A DNA stretch of 64,000 nucleotides from Pseudomonas marvdashtae (GCF_014268655.2 NZ_JABWQX020000010.1:1-64000); one strand, 5' to 3'; positions 17,062 to 26,800 are shown, numbered from the stretch's first letter. A program made the numbers and translations. The notes: generated by a model not told the origin, from the sequence alone.

Positions 17062-17238
17062 GGGGTCCGTACTGGTTGTAGGCGATATCGGACTATAGGC
17101 ACGCCGATATTCAGGGGCAACTGGCGTGTGGAAGGGAGCACTGAACGAATGCGCTCCCGGCAGCGTCATACCCACCCATGGACTAGTGTAGGAAGCGTGC
17201 CGTCGAGCCCTGCGATTAGTCCTTAGCAGCCTATTCAT

Positions 17239-17268
17239 GTTTAACTTGAACGTTCATTCAAGTTAAAC
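17239..17268. promoter_or_regulatory. Nested dyad operator upstream of betT (BetI-like)
   Basis: A perfect 12-bp inverted repeat, GTTTAACTTGAA (17239-17250) and TTCAAGTTAAAC (17257-17268), encloses CGTTCA. Overlapping it is the perfect palindrome TGAACGTTCA (17247-17256), which resembles what I recall of BetI sites at choline genes. It lies about 90 bases before betT and fits a TetR-family operator. Confidence 0.6.
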
Positions 17269-17359
17269 CCTTGGTTTGCTGCCCGCTCACAACAGGAGGC
17301 TTGCCTTTGCCGAGTCCGTTTGCGCACGTCATGATTTCGTTTTGCGAGGTGCTTCGTCG

Positions 17360-19360
17360 ATGAGTACTTCGTCCCTTCCATCCAGCGGCCAGGTCCGCAT
17401 GAATCCGCCGGTGTTCTACTTCGCGGCGACCTTCATCCTGCTGTTCGGCCTGGTCGTCATTGCCGCGCCGGAGCAGGCCGGCGCCTGGCTGCTGGCGGCA
17501 CAGAACTGGGCGGCCAACACGGTCGGCTGGTATTACATGCTGGCGATGACGCTGTATCTGGTCTTCGTGGTGGTCACCGCCTTGTCCGGCTACGGCAAGA
17601 TCAAGCTCGGTGCCGACCACGACGAGCCCGAATTCAGCTACCTGTCCTGGGCCGGCATGTTGTTCGCAGCCGGGATCAGCATCACGCTGTTTTTCTTCTG
17701 CGTCTCCGAGCCGCTGACCCACTTGGTCCAGCCGCCCCAGGGCGAGGCCGGAACCGCCGACGCGGCGCGCCAGGCCATGCAGATCCTGTTTTTGCACTGG
17801 GGCCTGCACGGCTGGGGAGTGTTTGCGTTTGTCGGCATGGCGCTGGCGTACTTTGCCTATAGGCACAATCTGCCATTGGCCTTGCGTTCGGCGTTGTATC
17901 CGCTGATTGGCAAACGCATCAACGGCCCTATCGGTTATGCGGTGGACGGCTTCGGCATCATCGCGACGGTGTTTGGCCTTGGCGCGGACATGGGGTTTGG
18001 TGTGCTGCACCTCAATTCCGGATTGGATTACCTGTTCGGCATCGCCCACACCCAATGGATCCAGGTCGGCCTGATCGTGCTGATGATGGGGGCAGCGATC
18101 ATCGTCGCGGTGGCCGGTGTCGACAAAGGCGTGCGGGTCATGTCCGACATCAACATGCTGTTGGCCTGCGCGCTGTTGCTGTTCGTGCTGTTTGCCGGGC
18201 CGACCCAGCATTTGCTCAACACCTTGATCCAGAACATCGGCGATTACCTCGGCGCCCTGCCGATGAAGAGCTTCGACCTTTACGCCTACAACGAGCCCAG
18301 CGACTGGCTGGGTGGCTGGACGGTGTTCTACTGGGCCTGGTGGATCGCCTGGTCGCCGTTCGTGGGACTGTTCATCGCGCGTATATCCCGTGGCCGCACC
18401 ATTCGCGAATTCGTGTTTGGCGTGCTGTTGATCCCTTTGGGCTTCACCCTGGCGTGGATGTCGATTTTCGGCAACAGCGCCATCGACCAGGTGCTCAACC
18501 ACGGCATGAGCGCCCTGGGCATGTCAGCCCTGGAAAACCCGTCGATGAGCCTTTATCTGCTGCTGGAAACCTATCCGTGGAGCAAGACGGTCATCGCGGT
18601 CACGGTATTCATCAGCTTCGTGTTTTTCGTCACGTCCGCCGACTCCGGCACCGTGGTGCTGTCGACGCTGTCCGCCAAGGGCGGCAACCCGGATGAAGAC
18701 GGGCCGAAATGGTTGCGAGTGTTCTGGGGCGCAATGACCGCCCTGGTGACCAGTGCGTTGTTGTTTTCCGGCAGTATCGATGCGCTCAAGTCAGCCGTGG
18801 TGCTGACGTCCTTGCCGTTCTCGTTGATTCTCTTGCTGATGATGTGGGGCCTGCACAAGGCGTTCTACCTCGAATCCCAGAAGCAGATCGCGCAATTGCA
18901 TTCCCTGGCACCGGTGTCGGCTTCACGGCGCGGCACGGGTGGCTGGCGCCAGCGCCTGAGCCAGGCGGTGCACTTTCCTTCTCGCGACGAGGTATACCGC
19001 TTCCTCGACACCACGGTGCGTCCGGCCATCGAGGAAGTGAAAGCGGTATTCGCCGAAAAAGGCCTGACCGTGATGACCCAGCCAGATCCGGCCAACGACA
19101 GCGTCAGCCTGGAGATCGGTCACGGCGAGCAGCATTCGTTCATCTACCAGGTGCAGATGCGTGGCTACTTCACGCCGTCCTTCGCCCGCGGCGGCATGGG
19201 CTCCAAGCAAATCAACAATCGCCGCTATTACCGTGCCGAAGTGCACCTGAGCGAAGGCAGTCAGGATTACGACCTGGTGGGCTACTCCAAGGAACAGGTC
19301 ATCAACGACATCCTCGACCAGTACGAGCGGCACATGCAGTTCCTGCATCTGGTGCGCTGA
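17360..19360 (+). CDS. betT: High-affinity choline transporter, BCCT family
   Basis: The 666-residue protein is a betaine/choline/carnitine transporter. It has about twelve hydrophobic segments between residues 17 and 510 and the family motifs GWYYMLAMTLYLVFV, FFFCVSEPLTH and FYWAWWIAWSPFVG. A soluble C-terminal tail of about 150 residues, as in BetT, carries the osmotic-response region. It imports choline, driven by proton or sodium, as a precursor of glycine betaine. The ATG at 17360 (MSTSSLPSSG) was chosen because upstream codons overlap the regulatory region. No betIBA genes are in the window; the operator-like dyad upstream suggests BetI control. Confidence 0.93.
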   Translation: MSTSSLPSSGQVRMNPPVFYFAATFILLFGLVVIAAPEQAGAWLLAAQNWAANTVGWYYMLAMTLYLVFVVVTALSGYGKIKLGADHDEPEFSYLSWAGMLFAAGISITLFFFCVSEPLTHLVQPPQGEAGTADAARQAMQILFLHWGLHGWGVFAFVGMALAYFAYRHNLPLALRSALYPLIGKRINGPIGYAVDGFGIIATVFGLGADMGFGVLHLNSGLDYLFGIAHTQWIQVGLIVLMMGAAIIVAVAGVDKGVRVMSDINMLLACALLLFVLFAGPTQHLLNTLIQNIGDYLGALPMKSFDLYAYNEPSDWLGGWTVFYWAWWIAWSPFVGLFIARISRGRTIREFVFGVLLIPLGFTLAWMSIFGNSAIDQVLNHGMSALGMSALENPSMSLYLLLETYPWSKTVIAVTVFISFVFFVTSADSGTVVLSTLSAKGGNPDEDGPKWLRVFWGAMTALVTSALLFSGSIDALKSAVVLTSLPFSLILLLMMWGLHKAFYLESQKQIAQLHSLAPVSASRRGTGGWRQRLSQAVHFPSRDEVYRFLDTTVRPAIEEVKAVFAEKGLTVMTQPDPANDSVSLEIGHGEQHSFIYQVQMRGYFTPSFARGGMGSKQINNRRYYRAEVHLSEGSQDYDLVGYSKEQVINDILDQYERHMQFLHLVR

Positions 19361-19372
19361 TCGGAAGGGGCC

Positions 19373-20113
19373 TCAGACCAGCCCACCGTTTGCCCGCAGG
19401 ATCTGCCCGTTCACCCAACCGGCGGCCGGGCTGGCCAGGAAGGACACGATGCTGGCGATGTCTTCCGGTTGGCCGAGGCGCTCCAGGGGCGGCATCTTGG
19501 CGTAGTGCTGGACCTGCTCTTCGCTCTTGCCGTGCATGAACAGCTCGGTGGCGACTGGCCCGGGGGCCACGGCATTGACGGTGATCTGGCGACCGCGCAG
19601 CTCCTTGGCGAACACCTGGGTCAGGGATTCCACGGCGGCCTTGCTGGCAATGTACACCGAGTAGCCGGGCAGGTTGAGGCCTACGGTGCTGCTGGAAAAA
19701 TTCACGATGCGGCCGCCATCGTTCAACCGGGTCGCGGCTTCGCGCAGGGTGTTGAAAGTGCCGCGCGTGTTGATGGCGAATGTGCGGTCGAACAGCTCGT
19801 CGCTGTGCTGCGCCAGGGGCATGACCTGGAGAATGCCAGCGTTGTTGATCAGCACATCGACTTTGCCCAGCTGTGTTTCGACTTCATCGAACATCCGGCT
19901 GACATCCGCCGCGACAGACACATCGGCTTTCACCGCTATGGCCTGGTGCCCGGCCTGGCGCAACTGCACCACGAGCTTCGAGGCCTCGGCGGCGCTGTTG
20001 GCGAAGTTGAGGGCAACGGCAAAACCGTCGCTGGCCAGTTGCTTGGCGATCTGCGCGCCGATGCCGCGGGAGGCACCGGTCACGATGGCGACTTTCGAGT
20101 TCTGGACAGTCAT
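19373..20113 (-). CDS. SDR-family oxidoreductase
   Basis: The 246-residue classical short-chain dehydrogenase has the NAD(P)-binding TGASRGIG at 12-19, the structural NNAG motif near residue 90, and the catalytic Ser-Tyr-Lys set with YSVYIASK. It ends in a typical ILRANGGLV segment. Such enzymes reduce or oxidise carbonyls; the resemblance to FabG-like 3-oxoacyl reductases is general and the substrate unknown. It is divergent from a LysR gene with a 129-base shared promoter region, so it is probably the target of that regulator. Its stop codon is 12 bases from that of convergent betT. Confidence 0.85.
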   Translation of the reverse strand: MTVQNSKVAIVTGASRGIGAQIAKQLASDGFAVALNFANSAAEASKLVVQLRQAGHQAIAVKADVSVAADVSRMFDEVETQLGKVDVLINNAGILQVMPLAQHSDELFDRTFAINTRGTFNTLREAATRLNDGGRIVNFSSSTVGLNLPGYSVYIASKAAVESLTQVFAKELRGRQITVNAVAPGPVATELFMHGKSEEQVQHYAKMPPLERLGQPEDIASIVSFLASPAAGWVNGQILRANGGLV

Positions 20114-20242
20114 GGCAAGAATTCCTTTTGGGGAGTGCTGTGATTCGTTGGAGCCAGATTCACATGTTTACTATCGGCGATAAATGCACGAGAGTTGTCT
20201 TGACTGTTCAATATCCAGCAACAATCAAGGCGCGCCGATCAG

Positions 20243-21133
20243 ATGGATCAAGTCAGGGCAATGAGGGTGTTTGTTCGAATATACGAGCGCAGCAGCTTCA
20301 CCCTGGCCGCCGAAGACTTGAACATGCCTCGCGCCACGCTGACCCATACGCTCAATCAATTCGAGGCCTGGCTGGGCGTGCGTCTTCTCGAGCGCAGCAC
20401 CCGCAAGGTGCGCCCGACCCTCGATGGCGAGGCCTACTACCCGCGCTGCGTGCAGTTGCTGGCGGAACTCGAAGAGGCCGAGCTGGCGTTTCGCGGCGTG
20501 GCGCCCAAAGGCAAGTTGAGGGTGGACCTGCACGGAACCCAGGCCCGGTATTTCGTGATTCCGGCGTTGCCACAATTCATGGCCCGCTACCCGGAGATCG
20601 AATTGTTCATCAGCGAGGCCGATCGCTTCGTCGACCTGATTGCCGAAGGTGTCGATTGCGTGCTGCGGTCCGGTACGCTGGGGGATTCGTCATTGATCGG
20701 TCGGCGTGTCGCCACTCTTCGGCAGATCACTTGTGCCAGCCCCGGCTACTTGCGCGAGTACGGCGAACCGAAAAGCCTCGATGACTTGCGCCACCATCGG
20801 GCGGTGAACTACGTCTCGCGCACCACCGCCAAACTGTATCCATTCGAGTTCATGGTCGATGGCGAACTCAAGGAGGTACCCATCGGCGGTGCGTTGTCGG
20901 TGTCCGGTGCCGAAATCTACGCCGCCTCGGCCATCGCCGGCCTGGGCCTGATCCAATGCCCGCACTACCGGATGGAAGAGCAGATCAAGCAGGGCCTGAT
21001 CCAGGAAGTCCTCACCGCCACCCCACCGCCGCCCATGCCGGTGTCGGTGCTTTATCCACACAATCGGCACATGTCGCCGCGGGTACGGGTGTTCGTGGAT
21101 TGGGTGGCCGAGGTGTTTGCGCACGCGAAATGA
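20243..21133 (+). CDS. LysR-family transcriptional regulator
   Basis: The 296-residue protein has an N-terminal winged helix-turn-helix (residues about 1-60; VFVRIYERSSFTLAAEDL, then FEAWLGVRLLERSTRKV). A LysR co-inducer domain follows (LRVDLHGTQARYFVIPALP, ELFISEADRFVDLI, IAGLGLIQCPHY). It belongs to the large group of LysR regulators that control a divergent oxidoreductase. The divergent SDR gene is the natural target. The ligand is unknown. Confidence 0.87.
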   Translation: MDQVRAMRVFVRIYERSSFTLAAEDLNMPRATLTHTLNQFEAWLGVRLLERSTRKVRPTLDGEAYYPRCVQLLAELEEAELAFRGVAPKGKLRVDLHGTQARYFVIPALPQFMARYPEIELFISEADRFVDLIAEGVDCVLRSGTLGDSSLIGRRVATLRQITCASPGYLREYGEPKSLDDLRHHRAVNYVSRTTAKLYPFEFMVDGELKEVPIGGALSVSGAEIYAASAIAGLGLIQCPHYRMEEQIKQGLIQEVLTATPPPPMPVSVLYPHNRHMSPRVRVFVDWVAEVFAHAK

Positions 21134-21175
21134 CTGGATTGTGGTGACGGTACATTGGTTGGCGAGTTGAGCTAG

Positions 21176-21253
21176 GTGACGATCAAGCACCCTGACGCGG
21201 ATCTGCCCAGGGGCACGATCAATAGCATATTGAAACAGGCGGGCCTGAAATGA
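21176..21253 (+). pseudogene. Remnant of hicA toxin gene (C-terminal 25 codons)
   Basis: Reading from the GTG at 21176 gives 25 residues ending in a stop at 21251-21253, with the segments TIKHPDADLPRGT and SILKQAGLK. This is the characteristic C terminus of HicA mRNA interferases. An in-frame TAG lies immediately before it, and nothing resembling the HicA N terminus or its catalytic GSHHQF histidine is present in 21134-21175. The toxin has therefore lost roughly its first 35-40 residues. It sits upstream of hicB as in intact hicAB loci. Confidence 0.75.
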
Positions 21254-21345
21254 AGCCCATGACCGATTACGAAATCCCCGGTGGGGATGCATTGTTATCA
21301 GACCGGTTGCTGCGGTTGCCGGATCTTGAGGAAGGATTCGTCCAC

Positions 21346-21747
21346 ATGAAATTTCCGGTCGTTCTGCACAAGGATGCCGACTCCGAATACGGCGTGACGG
21401 TCCCGGATGTGCCGGGTTGTTTCTCCGCAGGCAGTACTGTGAGCCAGGCATTCGAAAATGTGAAAGAGGCGCTTTCGTTGCACTATGAAGGCCTGATAGC
21501 CGACGGCGAACCGCTGCCACAGATCCATGACATTGACGATCATCTCGACGATCCGCAATACGCCGGGGGGATCTGGGGCGTGGTTGAGTTCGATGTCACG
21601 CCCTATTTCGGAAAATCAGTGCGGTTCAACGCCACGCTGCCCGAGCAATTGCTTGAGCGCATCGATCAAACCGTGCGACGGGACCAGCGTTACAGCTCGC
21701 GTTCGGGTTTCTTGGCCGCGGCGGCCTTGCGCGAACTTTCCGCCTGA
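21346..21747 (+). CDS. hicB: HicB-family antitoxin, orphan
   Basis: The 133-residue protein starts with the HicB RNase H-like fold (MKFPVVLHKDADSEYGVTV, PDVPGCFSAGST, AFENVKEALSLHYEGL). It ends with a ribbon-helix-helix DNA-binding part (VRFNATLPEQLLERIDQTV, RSGFLAAAALREL). HicB normally binds and neutralises HicA and represses its own operon. The ATG at 21346 follows GAAGGA by nine bases and matches family length; the frame continues 32 codons upstream into the old hicA-hicB junction. Its partner toxin is reduced to a fragment, so it may persist as a repressor or as protection against other HicA proteins. Confidence 0.85.
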   Translation: MKFPVVLHKDADSEYGVTVPDVPGCFSAGSTVSQAFENVKEALSLHYEGLIADGEPLPQIHDIDDHLDDPQYAGGIWGVVEFDVTPYFGKSVRFNATLPEQLLERIDQTVRRDQRYSSRSGFLAAAALRELSA

Positions 21748-21807
21748 CCGAGGCGTCTGTGAAATGTTAGCTTCTGCCTCCAGCCGTCCGAACAGAGAGC
21801 CTTTTCG

Positions 21808-22845
21808 ATGACCTACACCGCTGCGCAAAACCGCTACGAGTCCATTCCTTACCGCCGCGTCGGGCGCAGCGGGCTGGTGCTGCCGGCGTTGTCGCTGGGG
21901 TTGTGGCACAACTTTGGTGACAGCACGCCGATCGAGACTCAGCGAGCACTGTTGCGTACAGCGTTCGACCTGGGCATCAATCACTTCGACTTGGCCAACA
22001 ACTATGGCCCGCCCTACGGCAGCGCCGAGATCAATTTCGGCCGCTTGCTACGCGAAGATTTCAAGCAGTACCGCGATGAGTTGATCATCTCCAGCAAGGC
22101 CGGTTGGGACATGTGGCCGGGGCCTTACGGCCAGGGCGGGGGCTCGCGCAAATACGTGCTGGCCAGCCTCGACCAGAGCCTGCAACGTCTGGGGCTGGAG
22201 TATGTGGATATCTTCTATTCCCACCGTTTCGACCCCGACACGCCACTGGAAGAAACCGCCAGCGCCCTGGCCACTGCGGTGCAGCAGGGCAAGGCGTTGT
22301 ACATCGGCATTTCTTCCTATTCCGGCGTGAAAACCCGGGAAATGGCCGCGCTACTCCAGGAATGGAAAGTCCCGCTGTTGATCCATCAACCGGCCTACAA
22401 CCTGCTCAACCGTTGGGTGGAGAAAGACTTGCTGGATGCCACCGAAGAGCTGGGCACCGGCGTGATCGCCTTCACGCCGCTGGCCCAGGGCCTGCTGACC
22501 GACAAGTATCTCAAAGGCATTCCGGCCGATGCTCGGGTCAACCGTCCTGGTGGCGGTTCGTTGCAGGCTTCGCACTTGTCCGAGGAAAACATTGCCCACG
22601 TACGCGCCCTGAATGAAATCGCCCAGCGTCGCGGCCAAAGCCTGGCGCAAATGGCCTTGGCCTGGACCTTGCGCGACCCGCGCGTCACCAGCGCACTGAT
22701 CGGCGCCAGCCGGCCGGAGCAGATTATCGAGAACGTCGGCGCCTTGAAGAATCTGAGTTTCAGCGCCGAGGAACTGGCCGAGATCGATCGGTTTGCCCAG
22801 GAAGGCGGGATCAATCTTTGGGAGAAGCCTTCGTCGGCTGAGTAA
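21808..22845 (+). CDS. yghZ: L-glyceraldehyde 3-phosphate reductase (YghZ-like aldo/keto reductase)
   Basis: The 345-residue protein matches the YghZ/GPR branch of aldo/keto reductases, related to potassium-channel beta subunits. It shows FDLANNYGPPYGSAE (catalytic Asp and Tyr), the catalytic lysine in LIISSKAGWDMWPG, the histidine in VDIFYSHRFDPD, and the NADPH-binding LIGASRPEQIIENV near the C terminus. The enzyme reduces L-glyceraldehyde 3-phosphate and methylglyoxal and serves in detoxification. It starts 60 bases after hicB but belongs to no obvious operon. A long hairpin repeat follows it. Confidence 0.9.
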   Translation: MTYTAAQNRYESIPYRRVGRSGLVLPALSLGLWHNFGDSTPIETQRALLRTAFDLGINHFDLANNYGPPYGSAEINFGRLLREDFKQYRDELIISSKAGWDMWPGPYGQGGGSRKYVLASLDQSLQRLGLEYVDIFYSHRFDPDTPLEETASALATAVQQGKALYIGISSYSGVKTREMAALLQEWKVPLLIHQPAYNLLNRWVEKDLLDATEELGTGVIAFTPLAQGLLTDKYLKGIPADARVNRPGGGSLQASHLSEENIAHVRALNEIAQRRGQSLAQMALAWTLRDPRVTSALIGASRPEQIIENVGALKNLSFSAEELAEIDRFAQEGGINLWEKPSSAE

Positions 22846-22870
22846 CGCAAGTAGGGTGCACACAAATCCC

Positions 22871-23002
22871 TGTGGCGAGGGGATTTATCCCCGCTGGGCT
22901 GCGCAGCAGCCCCAAAGCAGCCTACTCGATTCCACCTGACGCACCGCATGCTCAGGTTTGGGGCCGCTTCGCAGCCCAGCGGGGATGAATCCCCTCGCCA
23001 CA
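22871..23002. repeat. REPIN-like long inverted repeat, GGGGAT variant
   Basis: The left arm TGTGGCGAGGGGATTTATCC and its continuation CCGCTGGGCTGCG pair with the right arm GCAGCCCAGCGGGGATGAAT followed by CCCCTCGCCACA. The arms enclose about 65 bases. It differs from the other copies in having GGGGATTTATCCCC instead of GGGAGCTTGCTCCC. It lies between the convergent aldo/keto reductase and tauD genes and may also end transcription. Confidence 0.85.
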
Positions 23003-23027
23003 AAGGTGACTCCGGCTCTATTGCTAC

Positions 23028-23870
23028 TCACCTGAAAAACGGTACATCCCCCAACACTGTCGCCCGGTGCATCACGCGCCGGGCGGGACGGTAGTCGTCG
23101 ACGGCAAAATGCTGGGTGACGCGGTTGTCCCAGAACGCCACGTCATTGACCTGCCAGCGCCAGCGCAGGGTGAACTCCGGGCGGGTGGCATGGGCAAAGA
23201 GCAGTTTCAGGATCGCCTCGCTTTCGGTTTCCGACAGTTCGTTGATACGCGTGGTGAAGCCTTCGTTGACGAACAGCGAGCGACGGCCGCTCACCGGGTG
23301 CGTGCGAATCACCGGGTGGGACAGCGGTGGGTTCTTGCGGCGTGCTTGTTCCCAGCGCGCAAGATCTTCGGCGCTATTGCCGAAGCGCTCCAAGGGAAAG
23401 GAGCGGGTGAAGTCGTGCGTCGCCGTCAGCCCTTCCAGCAAGATTTTCAGCGGCGCCGACAAGGCTTCGTATGCCGCGATGCCTCTGGCCCACAATGTGT
23501 CGCCACCAAACGCCGGTAGCAGCTTGGCGCTGAGCACCGCGCCCAAGGCGGGTGTCGGGAGAAAGGTCACGTCGGTGTGCCACACAGCGTTGTCGCGGAC
23601 GTCGGTGACGGCGGTGTCGAGCACCAGAACTTCGGGTTGCTCCGGCACGTTGGGGTAGATCGGATGGATGTGCAGGTCGCCAAAATACGCGGCGAAACGT
23701 GCCTGCTGTGGCGGTTCGATCGGCTGGTCGCGGAAAAACAGCACCTGATGATCGAGCAACGCCCGCTCGAGGATGTCGCGATCTTCCAGGCTCAGCGGCT
23801 GACTGATATCGATCCCCTCGATCTGCGCGCCGAGGGCGGAGCTCAAAGGCGTAATGGTCGGGCGATTCAT
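23028..23870 (-). CDS. tauD: Taurine dioxygenase
   Basis: The 280-residue protein is a TauD/TfdA Fe(II)/2-oxoglutarate dioxygenase. It hydroxylates taurine, which breaks down to sulfite and aminoacetaldehyde. The iron triad is H98 and D100 (VWHTDVTF) and H254 ([10 protein letters not shown]), with 2-oxoglutarate-binding arginine near R269 (RRVMHRAT). It is the last gene of tauABCD, 49 bases after tauC. The operon order and the complete transporter make taurine the likely substrate, although paralogues can act on other alkanesulfonates. Confidence 0.93.
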   Translation of the reverse strand: MNRPTITPLSSALGAQIEGIDISQPLSLEDRDILERALLDHQVLFFRDQPIEPPQQARFAAYFGDLHIHPIYPNVPEQPEVLVLDTAVTDVRDNAVWHTDVTFLPTPALGAVLSAKLLPAFGGDTLWARGIAAYEALSAPLKILLEGLTATHDFTRSFPLERFGNSAEDLARWEQARRKNPPLSHPVIRTHPVSGRRSLFVNEGFTTRINELSETESEAILKLLFAHATRPEFTLRWRWQVNDVAFWDNRVTQHFAVDDYRPARRVMHRATVLGDVPFFR

Positions 23871-23919
23871 CTCAATGTTCTCGGTCTGGGCGCCGAATCG
23901 TCGGCGTGGTCATTGGGGA

Positions 23920-24759
23920 TCAATGGGTCTGGCCGTGCCAGGGCACCAGTTTGCGTTGCAGGGCGCGCAGGCTCATTTCCATGGCGAAGGCGATCAGTGC
24001 GATCACCAGGATCCCCAGCACCACCACGTCGGTGACCAGGAACTGCGCCGCTGACTGCACCATGAACCCCAGGCCACTGGTGGCGGCGATCAGTTCGGCG
24101 GCCACCAGCGTCGACCAACCCACGCCCAGGCCGATGCGAACACCGGTGAGGATGTCCGGCAGGGCACTGGGCACGATCACATGGCGAATCAACTGCGCGC
24201 GCGTGGCGCCCAGCGATTGCGCGGCTCGCAGTTTGGCCGGGTCGACGGTGCGCACCCCAGTGGCGGTGGCGATGGCGATCGGGGCGAAGATCGCCAGGTA
24301 GATCAGCAGGACTTTCGACAGCTCACCGATGCCGCACCAGATCACGATCAGTGGCAGATAAGCCAGCGGCGGAATCGGCCGGTAGAACTCGATCAACGGA
24401 TCGAGCACGCCGCGGGCGATTCGGTTCGCGCCGATAGCAATGCCCACCGGCACGGCGGTCAGCACCGCGAACAACAGACCCAGGCCAATCCGCCCGAGGC
24501 TTGCGCCCAAATGTTGCCAGAGCGTGGAGTCCATGTAGCCGCTGGTAACCAGCAGCCAACCTTTTTGCAGCACGGCGGAGGGCGGCGGCAGGAATAGCGG
24601 TTCGATCAGGCCGCTGGCGGTGACTGCCCACCAAAGCGCCAACAATACGATCAGGGTCAGGCCGCTGATCCAGCGCGTACTCAGCTGCCATTGAGCGCGT
24701 AGAGGAGGGCGCGCGGGCTCGGGGTCGTGGGCCACGGCTGGAATTTCGTAACTGCTCAT
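23920..24759 (-). CDS. tauC: Taurine ABC transporter permease
   Basis: The 279-residue inner-membrane permease of the SsuC/TauC type has about six hydrophobic segments. It carries the EAA loop around [20 protein letters not shown] and the conserved [13 protein letters not shown] cytoplasmic N-terminal stretch of about 30 residues precedes the first membrane segment. The start overlaps the end of tauB by four bases (ATGA). It forms the channel of the taurine importer. Confidence 0.93.
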   Translation of the reverse strand: MSSYEIPAVAHDPEPARPPLRAQWQLSTRWISGLTLIVLLALWWAVTASGLIEPLFLPPPSAVLQKGWLLVTSGYMDSTLWQHLGASLGRIGLGLLFAVLTAVPVGIAIGANRIARGVLDPLIEFYRPIPPLAYLPLIVIWCGIGELSKVLLIYLAIFAPIAIATATGVRTVDPAKLRAAQSLGATRAQLIRHVIVPSALPDILTGVRIGLGVGWSTLVAAELIAATSGLGFMVQSAAQFLVTDVVVLGILVIALIAFAMEMSLRALQRKLVPWHGQTH

Positions 24760-25550
24760 GCGCGCTCCTGCTGCCGAGTGGCGCTGCGTTGGGAAAATAC
24801 CTTGGCAAGCACGTGCTCGCGAGTCTCGATGAAGCGTGGGTCGGACTTGATCGACCGCGCTGATTCCCCGGCCCCGTAACGGCGGCCGAAATCCAGGCTC
24901 AGGCGCTCGACGATCTGCCCAGGATCGGGCGCCAGCAGGATCAGATCGGTGGCAAGGAACACGGCTTCTTCGATGTCATGGGTAATCAGGAACACGGGCT
25001 TGGCGGTGCGTTGCCAGACTTGTAACAGCAGTTCCTGCATCTGTTCGCGAGTGAACGCATCCAAGGCGCCGAAAGGCTCGTCCATCAACAACACGCGCGG
25101 ATCGGCAGCCAACGCGCGGGCCAGGCCGACGCGTTGCTTCTGGCCGCCCGAAAGCTGCCAGACGCGACGTTTCTCGAAACCGGCGAGGTCGACCAAGGCG
25201 AGCATTTCCCGGGCGCGGGCCTCGCGCTTATCCCTCGCGACGCCTGCCAGTTCCAGGCCGAACCCGACGTTCGCCAGCACGTCCTGCCAAGGCAACAGCG
25301 CATCGTCCTGGAACACCACGCCGCGTTCGGCGCTCGGACCCGACACTGGCACGCCGTCCAGGGTGATCTGCCCAGCGCTGGGCTCGACGAACCCGGCAAT
25401 CAGGTTCAACAGCGACGTCTTGCCACTGCCGGAGGGGCCGAGGGCAACCAGCAGTTGCTCCGGGCCCAGGGTCAGTGAAATATCCGCCAGCACCGGTTTT
25501 GTTGCGCCGGGGTACTGTGCGCTGATGCGCTCCAGCTGTAGCAAGGCCAT
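24756..25550 (-). CDS. tauB: Taurine ABC transporter ATP-binding protein
   Basis: The 264-residue ATPase of the SsuB/TauB family contains Walker [10 protein letters not shown] near residue 38, the signature [15 protein letters not shown], Walker [18 protein letters not shown] (typical of this family) and [15 protein letters not shown]. It powers taurine import. It lies 26 bases after tauA and overlaps tauC by four bases, so the operon is compact. Confidence 0.93.
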   Translation of the reverse strand: MALLQLERISAQYPGATKPVLADISLTLGPEQLLVALGPSGSGKTSLLNLIAGFVEPSAGQITLDGVPVSGPSAERGVVFQDDALLPWQDVLANVGFGLELAGVARDKREARAREMLALVDLAGFEKRRVWQLSGGQKQRVGLARALAADPRVLLMDEPFGALDAFTREQMQELLLQVWQRTAKPVFLITHDIEEAVFLATDLILLAPDPGQIVERLSLDFGRRYGAGESARSIKSDPRFIETREHVLAKVFSQRSATRQQERA

Positions 25551-25576
25551 CTTGGCGTCTCCCTTTTTCGTCTTGA

Positions 25577-26554
25577 TCAGCGCGTGATGTATTGGGCGCT
25601 GACGTATGGCGCGTAATCCGGCAGCACGGCTTCGACCTTGCCTTGCTCCTTGAGGAACGCGGCGGTGTTGGTGATGGCCTGGGTGGTCGGTGCGCCGAGG
25701 CTCACCACTTGATCGGCGGCCAGCGGGAAGACGTTGCCTTGTAGCAAAAGGGGGATGTCGCTGGACTTGGCCCCGGAGAGTTTCACCAGCTTGTCGATGT
25801 TGGACGCATCGGCCAGCCAGGCTTGTGGATCCTTGCGGTACTGGGCGTAGGCGTCCAGGGTGACTTTGGCGAAGGCCGTGACAATTTCGGGGTGCTTCTG
25901 GGCGAAATCCTTGCGCACGATCCAGGCATCGAACGTCGGTGCGCCAAACTGGGCCAGCTCAGCTGAAGTGATCAGCACCTTGCCGTTTTCCTTGGCCACG
26001 CCCAAAGCGGGGTCCCAGACGTACGTGGCATCGATGTCGCCGCGCTTCCAGGCGGCGATGATGGCCGGTGGCGCGAGGTTGAGCACGGTGACTTTCGACG
26101 GGTCGATATTCCAGTGTTTCAGCGCGGCCAGCAGGCTGTAATGACCGGTGGAGACAAATGGCACGGCGATTTTCTTGCCGATCAGGTCTTGTGGAGTCTT
26201 GATGCCGGAGCCGTCACGCACCACCAAGGCTTCGGCGGCGCCGATCTGCGTGGCGATGAGGAAAGTTTCTACCGGAACCTTGCGCGTGATGGCAGCGGTC
26301 AGCGGGCTGGAACCGAGGTAGCCGATCTGCACATCGCCCGAAGCGATGGCGGCAATGATATCGGCGCCATTGTCGAACTTGCGCCAGTCGATGTTGGCCT
26401 TGGTGGCTTTCTCATACGAGCCATCGGCCTGGGCGACTTTTGCCGGGTCGACGGTGGTCTGGTAGGCGACGGTCAGATCCGTCGCCTGGGCAAAAAGGCT
26501 CGCCGCGGCCAGGGAAGCGGCCGCGAGAAAGCGAAGGGGGAAAGTCAGAGACAT
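25577..26554 (-). CDS. tauA: Taurine-binding periplasmic protein
   Basis: The 325-residue protein starts with a signal peptide ([20 protein letters not shown], cleavage likely after AQA). It has the sulfonate-binding family features [17 protein letters not shown], the [17 protein letters not shown] loop and [19 protein letters not shown]. It captures taurine for the TauBC importer. The ATG at 26554 has GAGGAG seven bases upstream; a TTG five codons earlier overlaps that site. It is the first gene of tauABCD, so the sulfur-starvation promoter must be just upstream. Confidence 0.93.
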   Translation of the reverse strand: MSLTFPLRFLAAASLAAASLFAQATDLTVAYQTTVDPAKVAQADGSYEKATKANIDWRKFDNGADIIAAIASGDVQIGYLGSSPLTAAITRKVPVETFLIATQIGAAEALVVRDGSGIKTPQDLIGKKIAVPFVSTGHYSLLAALKHWNIDPSKVTVLNLAPPAIIAAWKRGDIDATYVWDPALGVAKENGKVLITSAELAQFGAPTFDAWIVRKDFAQKHPEIVTAFAKVTLDAYAQYRKDPQAWLADASNIDKLVKLSGAKSSDIPLLLQGNVFPLAADQVVSLGAPTTQAITNTAAFLKEQGKVEAVLPDYAPYVSAQYITR

Positions 26555-26569
26555 GGCAAAGCTCCTCAA

Positions 26570-26800
26570 CAGGCCGCCGGATGTTCGGCGTTGGAGGAGA
26601 CTAAATGATCTAAGAATCAGTAAATAAATAACTTTTTCGAATTAGCTTATTTGCGAACACATCTATCCAAGATGGCTAATAACCCCGTGGCGAGGGAGCT
26701 TGCTCCCGCTCGGCTGCGTAGCGGCCGCAAGATGGGCCTGCTGCGCAGACCAGCGGGAGCAAGCTCCCTCGCCACAGAAGCGTCCTCATCAAGAGGAAAG
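26570..26800. promoter_or_regulatory. Region between tauA and gshA
   Basis: The part at 26580-26680 is AT-rich and should contain the tauA promoter. The 26687-26775 part is a long hairpin repeat, described separately. I cannot place a CysB/Cbl site by eye. Confidence 0.35.
26687..26775. repeat. REPIN-like long inverted repeat, GGGAGC variant
   Basis: Perfect 24-base arms: 26687-26710 (GTGGCGAGGGAGCTTGCTCC plus CGCT) and 26752-26775, its exact reverse complement. They enclose about 41 bases. It lies beyond the gshA stop codon and upstream of tauA. Confidence 0.9.

Noticed and set aside
17062..17238. N-terminal extension of D-cysteine desulfhydrase
   Set aside because: It would run into the betT promoter region, is rich in Arg, Pro and Ser, and has no family match.
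17258..18502. Open frame of 414 codons antisense to betT
   Set aside because: It is full of Gln, His and Arg repeats typical of antisense frames, and betT is unmistakable on the other strand.
22871..23002. Repeat considered as CRISPR
   Set aside because: It is one inverted pair, not a series of direct repeats with spacers.
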